64,000 nucleotides of DNA from Diphasiastrum complanatum (Eukaryota > Streptophyta > Lycopodiopsida > Lycopodiales > Lycopodiaceae). Shown here piece after piece: positions 1 through 12,701 of the stretch. Made by a program: the position numbers and the translations under genes. Where the stretch lies: assembly GCA_029204225.1 (NCBI GenBank), contig CM055100.1, positions 25,365,106-25,429,105 of the forward strand. The letters are read 5' to 3'. Below the pieces are notes generated by a model. The model saw only the letters and a program-made list of their open reading frames with translations. It had not been told where the DNA came from and ran no database searches. Each line of letters starts with the position of its first letter. Position 1 is the stretch's first letter.

Positions 1-330
1 CTTGAAATCTTCGTTTTCATGTTTGTCTTCTGTTCCCTTTGTCATCGACGGCAGGTCATAGTACTGCCTCTCCAGAACTTCGTAGCTAACAGGGTCATCA
101 TTGGCCATTGTCCTGCTCTCATCGAATTTGACATCTCTCACTCTTTTCATAGTAATCGTCGGAGCCCACCGTTGTTTTTTGCCGAACAACCTAGATTTCA
201 ACACTGTCCAACTCGATTTCATGGAGAAGGTGCAGTATCATTTAATAAAGATTCGACGTGATGCAAATAAAAGCCCATAGTATCTGCATCTCGCAGGTGT
301 CATGGGACCACCAACAATTTTGGTGGAGGA
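1..330 (-). pseudogene. copia remnant, integrase C-terminal/hinge region
   Basis: Read on the minus strand, the first ~210 bases translate without a stop into a stretch containing VRDVKFDES, which matches the 'SRDVxFDE' block just after the integrase core of plant Ty1/copia polyproteins. It is followed by an acidic, charged hinge. Nothing of the catalytic core is present and the window edge cuts it. The part next to position 330 (GGTGGAGGATAC on the plus strand) is purine-rich and could instead be the polypurine tract of the adjoining LTR, so the right boundary is uncertain. Confidence 0.45.
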
Positions 331-333
331 TAC

Positions 334-1077
334 TGTTAGAGAGTTTGCGGAGCTCGAGACAACCCTAACCCTAGTTAATAAGTGAGAGGGATTTGGCACC
401 CTGCTTGTGTAAGTCCAACCCGATGATCACATAGAGATTTGATTAATTAGAAAGTCAATAAAAGGACTTTAGGACTTTTTGCAGAACTTTTAATGTCGCA
501 GGGTCTAAATGTCAAGTGAATAAAGTTGGGTTTCCCTCCAATTTTGAATGGTTCCCACTCTTTTTTAAATTTGAATAATTAGAGAGACAGAAATGGACCA
601 ATAGGATTTAGAGTCCAAGGTCCTTCTCTCTACTATAAAAAAGGACCAACTCGAGTTTCGTACAGATGTACATATCTTCATTTCAATAAAGCAGATTGGT
701 TCTCTTGTGAAATGGATTTATGAATGTCCTTGCTCTCTATCACTTTTCCTCCATCTCTCATGCTTTTATTGTGTTTGCTAATTGTTGGATCTGATTGTTA
801 TTGGGATTGCATGTTTTTATACTTTTTATGAGAGAGAAAGGGAGAGAGAGAAAGAGTAAGCTATCTTCATTGTGGATCTTAGTGTTAATAATTGTAGTGT
901 TAATGCTTAGGGTTAATGGATGTTAGAGTAGATGTGGATCTTCCATTCATGCTGAAATTTGAAATATGCTATCGCTCTCATGGGAACGAACCTATGTGTG
1001 ACAACTAACTTCATCTTCTTGATGCTAGATTGATTAGATCTTGGGTTGAAGATAGGCAAGGAAAGAAATCCACTACA
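334..1077 (+). mobile_element. gypsy-type LTR, probably a 3' LTR (copy 1)
   Basis: A 744-bp unit that starts TGTTAGAG and ends CCACTACA. It is closely repeated at 19919-20663 in the same orientation, with matching landmarks throughout: a CCCTAACCCTAG stretch, a TATA-like tract near 640 and a short GA run near 835. Its right flank is ATTCT, inside a copia reverse transcriptase. Its left flank is GGTGGAGGATAC, which could be a polypurine tract. No ATTCT duplication lies on the left, so this is not a complete solo LTR; it behaves like the 3' LTR of an element whose body is off the window or lost. Confidence 0.8.
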
Positions 1078-1714
1078 ATTCTCGATTAAAAATGTATTAA
1101 TCTTCTGAAACCAGGCTCTTGGAGACTGTTTCAGATCATACAAGGGTTTATGAATTTTGCACACTAGGTGCTCATTCCCTTTTAGCTCATATCCTTCTAG
1201 CTGGGACATGTGGATCTCCTCTTCAATGGTGCCATAAGAATGCAGTTTGAATGTCCATCTGGTGAATTTCAAGATCTGTTGTAGATGCATAAGAAAGAAG
1301 TACACGAATTGAAGCATGTTTTACCACAGGACTGAAGGTTTTGAAATAATCGAGATCTGGGATCTTATAGAAGCATTTGGCTACCAATCTGGACTTGTAT
1401 TGATTTATTTTACCTACAACATCATACTTCACCTTGAACACCCACTTGCATGGGATTGGATTTCGATCCTTTGGCAGCTCAGTCACAGTCCATGTTTGAT
1501 TCTCAATCAGAGAATCAATTTCTGCATCCATGGCAGCCTTCCACTGGTCAACATCAGTAGGTGCTGACATAACCTCATGAATTGTGTGTGGTTCTTGCAT
1601 AAAATAGCAGGCCGGATCATGATTTGAAAGGGGCAACCATTCCGTACAAAGTTGTATGACATTTTCTAGTATTTCCATGATTGCAACATTTATTTCATTG
1701 TAAATCTCTTGCAC
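1078..1714 (-). pseudogene. copia reverse transcriptase, N-terminal half
   Basis: The minus strand encodes the start of a Ty1/copia reverse transcriptase: the 'W..AM..E..SL..N.TW' block, PCKWVFKVKYD, a decayed KSRLVAK, HQMDIQTAFL, then after a frameshift LYDLKQSPRAWFQKINTFLIEN. The reading stops exactly at the LTR at 1077, at the codons for E-N. The continuation (GFTPNR, then the YVDD active site) is not next to it but at 19914 and below. At least one frameshift, near 1230-1310, separates the two parts of this half. Confidence 0.85.
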
Positions 1715-3515
1715 AACTTATGGACTAGCATGCACACCATACCTCTGCAGATGGGATGATGAGGGTATTTTCAGATTCACATGCATGGAAACACATCAAC
1801 AAAGAGTATCCAAGCTTTGTCAATGAGTCAAGAAATGTGAGATTTGGTCTTGAAACAGATGGTGTGGAAGGGGATAGAAGCATATGACATTTGGCCTGTT
1901 TGTGGAAGGGGATAAAAGCATATGACATTTTGCACCCCTTACATGAGAGGGGGTTTACACTACATGCCATTGTAATGTGGACAATGCATGGCTATCCAAG
2001 ATTAACTAAATGCTCAGGTAATCATTCAAACAACGTCTATCTTGTGTACATAGGAGTTTGTTTACAGTTACATACAACTAGTTTCTGGCATCTACATGAT
2101 ATACTACAATGGCTAGAATTATTCTTTGACATTTGTTGGACAGGCTTTCAAATGGCCATATGACTGCCATATGACAAACATGAATCTCATAAATAATTAT
2201 TGTGAATGAACATGGTCGCATCATCTTGCATGGCTTCCTCCTCATGCCACAATAGTGGAGCATACTCGATGTAGTTGTTGGTGCAAAAATATAGTAACAT
2301 AAAAAAAAGAGAGATTCATGTACTAATCATCCCTCTGACATGCTACCTTCAGGCCTTGTCTTTTGACGCACAAAATCTTTTAAGACTTTCATGCATCTTT
2401 CTGTAAAAAACATCCACCTAAAAAGTCACAAATGATTAAAAATAAGTGTTTTATTTAATGAGTTCATGTATCAATTGATTTAGTTTAAATACGCATGCAA
2501 AACAAAATTTATACACTTATAGACCAGCAATAGAAACTTTTTCACCCAAGTGCACCAATAAACGCACTTCCAAGTCCATGATGGAAGTCAGAAAATATCT
2601 CTCAAACATGCACACAATCTCCACCATATTCTCATGTCTCTTGCGAAGATCCAGCTCACGAATTTCTTTTGAACACATCCATATGCAACATATTCAATTC
2701 ATTTTATGTCTATTTGAATTTCTAGAAATATTAAATAAAAACATGCACCAAGTACATGTAAATACTTGACAATGATTGATAGTTTGTGTATGGTCTCACA
2801 AATATCTTTTGACAAGCACCCGTGAATTGACAATGGATAGATGAATTGAATCATCTTTAGCTAGTCATGAGACTTGAGACCTTGCAACTTTTCATCCACT
2901 ATGAATGATGTCTGTAGAGAATGGGCAAAACTAGTTGGTGTTCTATTGTCATGAATAATGGAGTGCACATGGTGAAGCTCCTCCTTAGTGAATGTTACCA
3001 TCCTTTATCCAACATTCTTTTTTGGTGTTTGATTCTTTTAGATCGTGCTTTGCAGCAATGGTATCTTTTTTGTTGGTGTATGATGTGAAATGGTGGTTTG
3101 CGTGGTCTACGATTGATTGCGACTGCAGCGGAGTCATGACGGAAGCAGAACACGAGAGACGATTACGATGTCTCTACTAACAATAAGAAAAACAATTGTG
3201 AACATAGTACTAACTGCGATTTCAGAAATGTGGATTGACTAGGGAACGAAATCAAAAGCTTGTGGTCCTTTTGGGTTATCAGAGTAGGAGTTCGAGACTG
3301 CCGTAATAGTAGGACTGCGAAGCATTAGGCGTCTTGGACAGCCATGTGATCCTTTGTCTCTGATAACCGTGTTTGCGTGCAAGAGAGTGAGAGACACAAT
3401 TGCATTCAATCAAGAACGTAATAATTGAACAGTAGCAAATCTGGAACACAATATAGTAGCGCTGATAAGCACATATTCCTACTTACGAATTCCGAAACAA
3501 TGGCTACAATTCTTG
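1715..3515. other. AT-rich stretch with no recognisable gene
   Basis: No ORF here resembles a known family. A short direct repeat (GAAGGGGATA-AAGCATATGACATTT) occurs at about 1867 and again at about 1908. The part just above 1714 may be decayed copia hinge sequence on the minus strand. Confidence 0.5.

Positions 3516-3600
<85 letters not shown>
3516..3600. repeat. (CT)n-(TA)n compound microsatellite
   Basis: About 11 CT units run straight into about 32 TA units, directly visible in the sequence. It lies in or beside the probable LTR of the copia element on the minus strand. Confidence 0.98.
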
Positions 3601-3601
<1 letters not shown>

Positions 3602-3606
<5 letters not shown>

Positions 3607-4464
3607 CTAACTCTAAGGACCTAGCTACTTAAGACCTTTTGGTCATTTGATCACTCTGTGCATCTATAGATTGTTCAACTCACTACTCTCTGTTTTTTTT
3701 TTCTCTTCGTTCAGATTCATATATATAGTTGTCAGAGTCTTTTGATCTATTGTAATTATAGTTTACAAGATGATTAACAACCGTTTAAACAAGATTCGTG
3801 GATCAATTATTGGAAGCGTCGTGAAGGAGGAGCAGTACAGAGTAGCGTATCCTCCATATGCATCGTAGTGGAAGAATGTAGGCCATGATGGCCATAGTAT
3901 GTCTGCAGTCATTTGAATAACCGCTGGTCGTTCGTTCAGCTGTTGATCGCTTGCTTTGTAAGTGATCGTTTGCTTCTTTCGTTGGTAACCGTAGTTGATA
4001 ACTTACGGAGCTAAACGATGAGATGGGTCAACTTCGTTGGGCTGATATTGCAGGAACTCGCAAATCATTGTCACTGGTTGACTTCGTTGATAATCGTAAG
4101 TATGTTGCTTACATTTTCAAATGATTGAGGAGAGTTGACTCTGGCACTTCCATCATAGGAGATCGTAAGAAGTTCACTTGTGGTGGTCGACGGAATTTTA
4201 CGTTTTGTTGCCATTGAAGATTCCTCAAGTGCTCGTAGATAGTAACCTACGGGTTTTAACGGCTCCCTGTGGTTTGCGGTCTCTTGCATTTTGCGGTTTG
4301 AGTCATGTTTCTCCGTAAACGTTGATTTAACGGTGCCGGCAAAGGCTTTGCGGTTCAGCCTGAATCGACTTTGCAAGTATTTTTGCAGACTGATTCAGAG
4401 AGAGGGAATTCTTGAGAGTAGAAGGAGGGCGAAGGGATAAGTAGGAGAAGATTAAACTCCAACA
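3602..4464 (-). mobile_element. probable 3' LTR of the copia element at 4484-5986
   Basis: On the minus strand the copia coding region ends at 4484. It is followed by a polypurine tract (AAAGGGGAG, 4465-4473) and then TGTTGGAG, the usual start of an LTR, at 4464. The far end of the LTR could not be found because the partner 5' LTR is not recognisable in the window; it may extend beyond the microsatellite at 3516-3600. Called from the PPT-TG junction only. Confidence 0.5.
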
Positions 4465-4483
4465 CTCCCCTTTAAGCTTACTG

Positions 4484-5986
4484 CTACGAATCTGGACTCA
4501 AGTTGAGATTTAACAATTCTATTAGAGTAGAATGTTTGTCCCTTGATAATGGTTTTGTCAGAATGTCAGCCAACATAATGTTTGTGTGACAGTAACTTAG
4601 TGCAATGTCTTTGTTCTGAACCTTCTCTCTGAGAAAGTGAAGTTGAACTTCTATATGTTTGGTCCTTGTGTGAGCTCGTCGGTTCAAGGACAGAGCTATA
4701 CAACTCTGATTATCGCACTGGAGTATAGCTGGACCAAACCGCGGGAATCTCAGATCCTGTAGTAGTCTTCTAGGCCAGAAAATCTCCTTCACTGTTGACG
4801 TAGTTGTGACATATTCAGATTCTATGGAGGACAGAGAAGTGCATTTCTGCTTTCTGCTATTCCATGAGATGGGTCCTCCTGCGAGGAAGCAAATGTAGCC
4901 TGATGTGAATTTTTTGGTATCCATGTCTCTTGTCCAATCTGAGTCTGAATAAGTAATCAAAGAGAGTGCAGCTTCCGTATTTCCATTATAACTCAAAGCA
5001 TAATACTTTGAGACTTCAATGTACTTTAGAACTCTTTGTAGAGCTTTCCAATGTTGTAGGCCTGGATTGGACATGAATTGCAACAGTGTGCTTACAACAT
5101 ATGCTAGATCAGGTCGTGTGAAAATCATAGAGTACAGGAGAGAACCCATGATAGACTGATAAGAGTACTTGCACATTTCTTGCTGATCTGCCTTTGTTTT
5201 GGGACACATGTCTTTGGAGAGCTTACATCCTAGATCCGTAGGAGTGTCTTTGGGCTTGCAATTCTCCATGTCGTATCTTCGAAGTACATTAAGTAAGTAG
5301 GATTGTTGGCTTATGGTGATTCTTCTGCTCGCGCGATCTCTGTGAATATCCATTTGAAGTAGGTAATGGACTGGACCTAGATCAGTCATCTCAAACTCTG
5401 ATGAGAGTAAGGACTTGGTCTCTTGGAACAACGGATTTGAATTGCTGATGATTAGGGAATCATCAACGTATAGTGCTATTACAACATAGCTTGGCCCCTT
5501 TGGTTTTAGATACACATTTGAATCTGCGGTGTAGGTGGTAAAGTCGTGCTGCAACAAGAAACGATTTATTCTATCATACTAGGCCCTTGGAGCTTGCTTC
5601 AGACCATATAATGCCTTATGCAATTTCCATAGTAGATGCTTCTTGCCTTGAGGGATGTAACCTTCCGGTTGATAGATGTAGACATCTTCTTGTATGTATC
5701 CATGTAGGAATGTCGTTTGAACATCCATCTGGTGAATATCCAGATCTTCTGTAGCAGATATAGCCAATATCTCATCCTCCACCGTCCTTGGATTGCGGAA
5801 CTCTTGGCTTGTCAGAATTGGTGTGAGAGCCTTGTGACTTCGAGGCCTGCTTCTTCGCTTTTTGACTGTGGGTCGGTGCTGCATCTTGACTATTGTCTGA
5901 GCCCTAGCCATGGCCATGCCCTTGAAATTCAGGCCTTGTTGCTTATTTACTCTTGTCTTGGGTTTGACTTGCCTGTGTAGTTTCAT
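4484..5986 (-). pseudogene. copia reverse transcriptase-RNase H (partial polyprotein)
   Basis: The 357-codon frame 5557-4484 holds the second half of a copia reverse transcriptase (ALYVDDSLI active site, DLGPVHYLL, CKPKDTP, RPDLAYVV) and a complete RNase H domain (YSDSDWTRD, SSIESEYV, CDNQSCIAL, HTRTKHIE, ADILTKPL). The preceding frame (5986-5579) supplies HQMDVQTTFLHG and LYGLKQAPRA; the Trp codon that should follow PRA is a stop (about 5580). Upstream of about 5770 the sequence no longer looks like reverse transcriptase and is probably a foreign junction. No gag, protease or integrase adjoins it. Non-functional, as judged from the stop and the missing 5' portion. Confidence 0.9.
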
Positions 5987-6026
5987 AAGTTGGTGGTGTT
6001 GGAATTACCACCGGGGCTAGCTGCAG

Positions 6027-6734
6027 TTGCTGTTCCATGTGCTTTTGGTAGGCCTTGATACGGTAGATGCTAAATCTTGCGACACAACAATGGAGTCAAA
6101 TGTAAAGCTCACTATAAGAGGTAATGAGAGATCCTTTGAGGACATTACTCTCTATAGGAAGCTAGTTGTTTCACTCCTATATCTAACCATCACAAGGCCT
6201 GATCTTAGCTATTGTGCTGGTAGATTAAGTCAATCTATACATGATCCTAGTGTGAAGCATTGGAAGCTAGGCAAGAGAGTATTGAGGTACATCTCAGGTT
6301 CTAGAGATTTTGGCATTGTTTATAGAGGATCGTCACCTAACTTGTATGGATTTTCAAATTTGAACTTTGTTGGAGATCACAAGAATTTGCTTAGTGTGAG
6401 TCAAATGCTAAGTAAAGGCCTCAAGGTTGAGTTTGAGGGAGATGATTGTATGATCAAAAGGAAGGATGTCTTGATTGGAAAAGGTAAAAGGCAAGGCAAA
6501 TTGTTCAAACTAGATGCTTGTGTTATTGCTAAGCAAGTTGGATGTGTTACAAGAAAACACATATCTATTCAAGAGGTTTGGCAAAAAAGGATGGGACACC
6601 TCAACTTCAAGTCATTGGAGGTAATGGCTGAAAAGAAGGTTGTGATAGTTCTTCCAAGTTCCTTAAGTGACATCAATCATGTTTGTGAGTCTTGTGCTTT
6701 GTATAAGTCACGGAGAGCCAAGTGGTCAAAGTAA
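6027..6734 (+). pseudogene. chimeric copia fragment: RT/RNase H start fused to gag-pre-integrase
   Basis: A single 235-codon frame joins two copia segments in the wrong order. Codons 1 to about 115 correspond to the linker between reverse transcriptase and RNase H (ITRPDLSYCAG, HWKLGKRVLRYI). From about 6370 the frame becomes the pre-integrase region (NLLSVSQMLSKGL, then the zinc-binding part with MGHLNF and CESCALYKS). The same pre-integrase segment occurs at 7760-8090, so this looks like a second, rearranged copy of that element rather than independent sequence. The fusion is in frame, but no catalytic domain is complete. Confidence 0.8.
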
Positions 6735-7150
6735 CTCATGGAGAGACATATCTTCTCTCTTCTCTATCTCATCTCATGTTTATACATAATTCTCTTGGGT
6801 TCTACTATCCATTGGTGCACTATATTTGTGATTGCTTGCAATTCTATGTGTAGAATGATCTATATTTGTTACTTTTTGATCCACACATGTGAAATACAGT
6901 AGTTTGCTAGTTTTGTATAGACAACAACAATACTTTATATTTTGGTTCATGTTTGGTCAAGTTCTATTAGAGTTTGCATTTTATTTTGTTTGTAGATGCT
7001 GATTTTTCTACATTGGCAAGATTGGAGTAGATTCTTTTGTAACCAAAGATCCTTTATGGATTGGATCATTTATGATCTGAATATTTCACACTTTTCATTG
7101 AGATTTTGTTATATGTACTTGTATAACACATTAAAAATATTCATATTTTA
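6735..7150. other. AT-rich non-coding stretch between copia fragments
   Basis: No ORF or motif was recognised. It may be remains of gag or an LTR of the flanking copia family, but no partner copy was found. Confidence 0.4.
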
Positions 7151-7151
7151 A

Positions 7152-9745
7152 TTGTCATCTAAATATTTTCAAGTTTTTCAAAGTCTTGCTATTCAAAGAA
7201 CTTTGCCAAGTTTGATGGATCTTCAAGAGATCTTGATCAATGAAGAATATAGGTCTCAAGCAAGGAGTGATCTAGAACAACTCAAGTTGGAAAGGAGGCT
7301 ATGCTCACAAAAGACAAATTCAAGGGCAAAAACACAGAAAAGTGGTCTAAAGGGAAAGATCAAGGGGAGGCTTCTTCAAATGGCAAAAAGAAGGATAGAT
7401 AAAAGTTCAAATGTTTTTATTGTGGCATCAAAGGACACTTTGCAAGTGAGTGCTACAAAAAGAAGAGAGATCAAGGTGACAAGCAAAGTAATCTTACAAA
7501 TGATGATGCTTTTGTGATGACTTCTAATGATGGAGATCTAGATCCATGGTGGATTGATAGTGATGCAAGCTCACACATGACGTTTCACATAAAGTACTTC
7601 AGTTTTTTGTTCGCATATGGAGATGACAAGAGGGTAATCTACATGGCCGATGGTGGTGAGTGTGCAATCAAAGAGATTGGCACAATTCCTATTTATCTCT
7701 CTACAAATAGGAATGTTCATTTGGAAGATGTTTTGTTTATTCCATCTATTACCAAGAACTTACTTAGTGTGAGTCAATTGCAAAGTAAAAGCCTCAAAGT
7801 TGAGCTTGATGGAGATGCTTGTATGATCAAAAGGAAGGATATCCTAGTTGCAAAAGGTAAAAGGCAAGGGAAGTTGTTCAAACTACATGCTTGTGTTATT
7901 GCTAACCAAGTTGGATGGGTTGCAAAAGAGCAAATATATATTCAAGAGGTTTGGCATAAGAGGGTGGGACACCTCAATTTCAGGTCATTGGAGATAATGG
8001 TTAGAAAGAAGGTTGTGGTTGGTTTTCCAAGTTCCTTAAGTAGCATCATTCATGTTTGTAAGTCTTGTGCTTTTTCAAAGTCACTTATACTAGATCTACA
8101 AAGCCTTTTCAGGTTGTACATTCAGAATTTTATGAAATTACTACAATTAGCAATAGTGGAACTAAGATGTATGTAACTTTCATTGATGATTTTAGTAGAT
8201 TTTGTTGGATCTATCTACTAAAGAGCAACGGTGAAGTGTTTGATATTTTTTTCAAGTTCAAGAATGCAAGGGAGAATCAATTTTTCACAAGGATCAAGTG
8301 CTTGACAAGTGTAATAGTGGAGAGTACATAGCTACCAATTTCATGGCTTTTTGTGATGAGCATGGGGTCATACAACACCAAGGACCCCACAACAGAATGG
8401 AGTGGTTGAGAGAAAGAATAGGACTCTTTGTGAGAGTGCCAAAGCCATTAGGTTAAGTGCTAACCTTGATAAATCATTTTGGGATCAAGCTTTGTTGTGT
8501 GCCAATTTCTTGTTGAATGGGTGGCTGAGTGCTATTTTGGATGGAAGGACACCTTTTGAATGCTATTCAAGAGGAGACCGAGTGTCAACTTTCTAAAAAC
8601 ATTTGGATGCACATGCTATGTCAACATTACTCTTGATGATAGGACCAATGCAAGGAGGATCCATCTTCAAGGAGAGGTATTTTTGTTGGATATAGTGAGG
8701 TGAGTAGAGCCTACAAGGTTTACATTTCTTGTACTAACAAGGTGATTGTTGGTAGAGATGTCATTTTTGATGAGGAAAAATTCCAAAAATAACTTCAAGT
8801 ACTATTGACGTTGATGATGTGAATGGATCTAACAATTTTGATGATGATGTTATGGATCTTACTTTAGATGGTGATGATGAAGGACCTTCATCAAGTCAAA
8901 AGCCAAGAAGAACATCAAGGGAAAGGCAAATACCTTCAACACTCACATATGATGAAAAGGATAAACAAGTACTTTTTGAAAATTATGTTGCTTTCTTAAC
9001 ATCTTTTGATGAACCTACATGTGTAAATGACACAAGGAACAAAGAGGAGTGGATCCAAGCAATGGATCTTGAGTATCAAGCTCTCATGAAGAATGAAACA
9101 TGGAGATTGGTGAAGTTACCCAAGGACAAGAAAGCTATTGGATACAAATGGATCTTCAAGGTGAAGACAAACCAAGATGGATCTATCAACAAATACAAGG
9201 CAAAATTAGTGGCAAAAGGATATGCTCAAGAGCATGGCATTGACTATGATGAGAATTTTGCAACCGTGTCAAAGATGGTGAGCATTTGGGTCATTATTTC
9301 ACTTGCTACTCTTTATGGATGGTATCTACAACAATTGGACATTATAAATGCATTCTTTACTAGTGATCTTGAGGAGGAAATGTACATGGAACAACCTGAG
9401 AGTTACATTTCTACTTCAAAGCCAAATCACGTGTGTCTTCTACAAAAGAGCTTATATGGTCTTAAGCAAGCACCAAGGAGTTGGTATGCTAAGCTTAACA
9501 CTTTCTTACTCTCTCAATGGTTTGTTATGAGTGAGTATGATCATTCACTTTATTATAGGCTTGTTGGAAGTTTTGTTACCATCTTGCTAATCTATGTGGA
9601 TGATATCATCTTGAGTGGTGGAGACAATCAAGATGTGGAGGATATCAAGAGTGCTCTTAAGAATGAATTTGAGGTGCATGATCTTTGTATCTCCAATGAT
9701 GACAAACCTGATACACTGCTCCACAACTACAATGACCTGATTTGA
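7152..9745 (+). pseudogene. copia polyprotein gag-PR-IN-RT, broken
   Basis: Domains appear in normal copia order but in several frames. They are: the end of gag with a zinc knuckle (CFYCGIKGHFASEC, about 7410-7455); protease at about 7545 with WIDSDASSHM, where the usual DSGAS has a Gly-to-Asp change; pre-integrase and integrase zinc site (HKRVGHLNF, CKSCAFSKS); integrase core pieces (FIDDFSRFCWIYLL, then ERKNRTLCESAKAI near 8405); and reverse transcriptase 8819-9745 (YKWIFKVK, LYGLKQAPRSWYAK, LIYVDDIILSG). The reverse transcriptase stops soon after FEVHDL, so its end and RNase H are missing. Frameshifts or stops occur near 7510, 8180, 8330, 8600 and 8790. No LTRs were recognised. Inactive. 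Confidence 0.9.
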
Positions 9746-10529
<784 letters not shown>

Positions 10530-10539
10530 GTGAGTTTGA

Positions 10540-11500
10540 TGAGTTTTATTTCATATTACAGGCAGAATATGATTGCCAGTTTTTATCACAGTACTTCAAG
10601 GACAAATTGTCGTCCAATTTTTGTTCATTGAGACAGAGACTCAAGAACGACATTGATAAAGCAGAGGTAGAAAATTTAACGCCAAAATGTCCTGAGTGGA
10701 TGGAAAATGAGAGATGGCAGCTTCTACGTCAACACTTAAAAAGAAAAACTTTCCAAGTTGTATTCCACTTTTTTGTTTTATCTATGTATTTTGAAACCAA
10801 AATTTGACTTGAATGCTTGGTCATCTCTTGTCAACAAAACAAAATCAACAAATCAAAACAACAAAAGATGTCGAATGTTGGTCAAGCTAGATATGCGGGC
10901 ATCAATATGAGACTGGTATGTGTGTATACAACAAAACGTGCATTTGTATACTCCGATATGCGAAACCTCTTTTTTCATGATGTCATTTATTTTTGTCTAT
11001 TGTTGAGTGTCAAATTCCAGGCACAAGAAAAGAATAGGGCCCAAATGTTGTCGAGATCTATGTGGATGCTCATACTAGTAAAGGTTTTGGCAAACTACAA
11101 GCAGGCGAGTTGGATCCTGACCTGTGGCTGAGACTTTGAAGGTAACACCCAACATGAGATATAATAACATATATTTTTGAAATTATGGTTTAAATGCATT
11201 TAATTTTAGAAAATGTAATGATGAACATGTATATGATTTTGCATGTAAATTTGATTAGCTATGTTTTTTTTGTGTAGAACGAAGATTTTAATTAATTATA
11301 TGTCAAGAACAAACCCTGACGGCAAAGTAATGAAGATTTTAGAAGAAAATAGTCGGGCATGAAAGAGAGTAAGAGGCCTAAGTGTCTATAGAAAAGAGAT
11401 GCAGTATTATTCCCAAGTAGATGAAATGAGAAAGGAGATAGAGAGACAAAGTGAAGAAATGGAAGAACTCCGAAAGACTGTACAGATGTAGATGTAGATG
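10540..11500 (+). pseudogene. decayed CACTA-associated (TNPA / plant 'Transposase_24'-like) coding relic
   Basis: Several plus-strand frames together resemble the second protein of plant CACTA (En/Spm) elements: a basic helical part (CPEWMENERWQLL, 10690-10730), a 'NKINKSKQQKMSNVGQARYAGI' style block near 10840 and PNVVEIYVDAHTSKGFGKLQ near 11043, then a charged coiled-coil end (DEMRKEIERQSEEMEELRKT, about 11430-11485). These match the family pattern of a short helical domain, a 'xELYxxTH' block and a C-terminal coiled coil. Frames are broken in at least three places. The position just before the CACTA-like terminus at 12040-12660 supports the call. Recognition is from pattern memory and should be confirmed by a profile search. 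Confidence 0.5.
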
Positions 11501-11594
11501 ATGAAAAGTTTATCCTAGGTTAGTTCGCTTTCTCATTTCTTCTTTCTCTCTCTCCATCTTTTTTTTTTGAAACTTGGTACGGTCCTAGCTATCT

Positions 11595-11665
11595 ACATAA
11601 AGAGAGGGAGAGGGAGAGAGACAAAGAGAGAGAAAGAGAGAATGAGAAAGAGAGAGAGAATGAGA
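11595..11665. repeat. imperfect GA-rich tract
   Basis: Interrupted GAGAGA runs over about 70 bp in the relic between the TNPA-like fragment and the CACTA-like end. Confidence 0.8.
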
Positions 11666-12039
11666 TATATTCCTTATTTCAGTTTTGATCATACATCATG
11701 TTGCTGTAGAGGAGGATCCAATGCTACAACAGTTGGGTTCAGCTCAACCGTTATCTACAGCTAAAGAGATTTAACCTCACTTATTTCTAAGAGTCTAATT
11801 ATTACACATGTACTTTGAGACACAAGACAATGCATGGGATGTCATACTCTAAATTGTGAAAGCCTTATAAAAAGTATGGACCTCATTAGAGAGATAGAGA
11901 TAAGTTTTCTAACAATTTCATAATTTTTTTCGTATGTCATGTAGCATGCAACTATAGAGAAGGATCCGACGCCACGGCAGTCATGTTTAGCTCAACCGTG
12001 ATCTGAGATAAACAACTTGCTATCGAGGTTTAGGGTTTA

Positions 12040-12660
12040 GGGTTGGTGATATTTTTTGCAATTTTAGCCAACAAATTGCAGGTATTTATTCACAATTTTT
12101 TTTGCAGAAATTGTCAAAACAATTGCGAAAATTCATTTCCGCAATTTTTTTCAAAATAGTGTATAAAAATTGCGGAAAACAAATTCGCAATTTATATTCT
12201 ATTGCGAATTTATTTTTCGCAAATTTTATACACTATTTTGAAAAAAATTACGAAAATGAATTTCCGCAATTTTTTTTGCAATATTTGCACAAAAAATTAC
12301 GGAAAAATATCCGCAATTTTTGCTACAACAATTGCGGAGATGAATTTTCGCAATTTTTTTGACAATTTTTGCCCAAAAAATCTGGCAAAAATATCAACCA
12401 AACAAATTGCGGAAACAAATTGTGGAAATAAATCTGCAATTATTCTGCTAAAAGTTTTCTCAATTGTTTTATTGTTAATTTAGCTATAAAAATTGTGAAA
12501 AATTAGCCAAAAAAATTGCAAGACCAAAATTGCGGATTTGTCAAAAAAATTGCAAAAACCGTTTTCGCAAATTTTTTTTGGCAAAAACTGACAAAAATTG
12601 CAAAAATTTTTGCAATTTTTTGTCATTTTTTTCGCAATTTTTGCCGCCTTTTCTTGTATT
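12040..12660 (+). mobile_element. CACTA-like right terminus with dense subterminal repeats
   Basis: About 600 bp is packed with TTGCGAAA/TTGCGGAA-type words in both orientations and ends GCCGCCTTTTCTTGTATT. Read on the minus strand that end is TACAAGAAAAGGCGGC, close to the CACTACAAGAAAA terminal repeat of plant CACTA elements, with the first bases mutated. The same end, better preserved, occurs at 24487-24501. Subterminal arrays of short repeats are typical of this superfamily, where they bind the element's own TNPA protein. Within it, about 12115-12330 forms one large imperfect inverted repeat centred near 12205. Confidence 0.6.
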
Positions 12661-12701
12661 AACCATCCTCTAAGCATAAACACAATAGAAAGTACTCTAA
12701 C

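Noticed and set aside
357-372. CCCTAACCCTAG as interstitial telomere
   Set aside because: Only two partial units, present identically in both LTR copies; part of the LTR.
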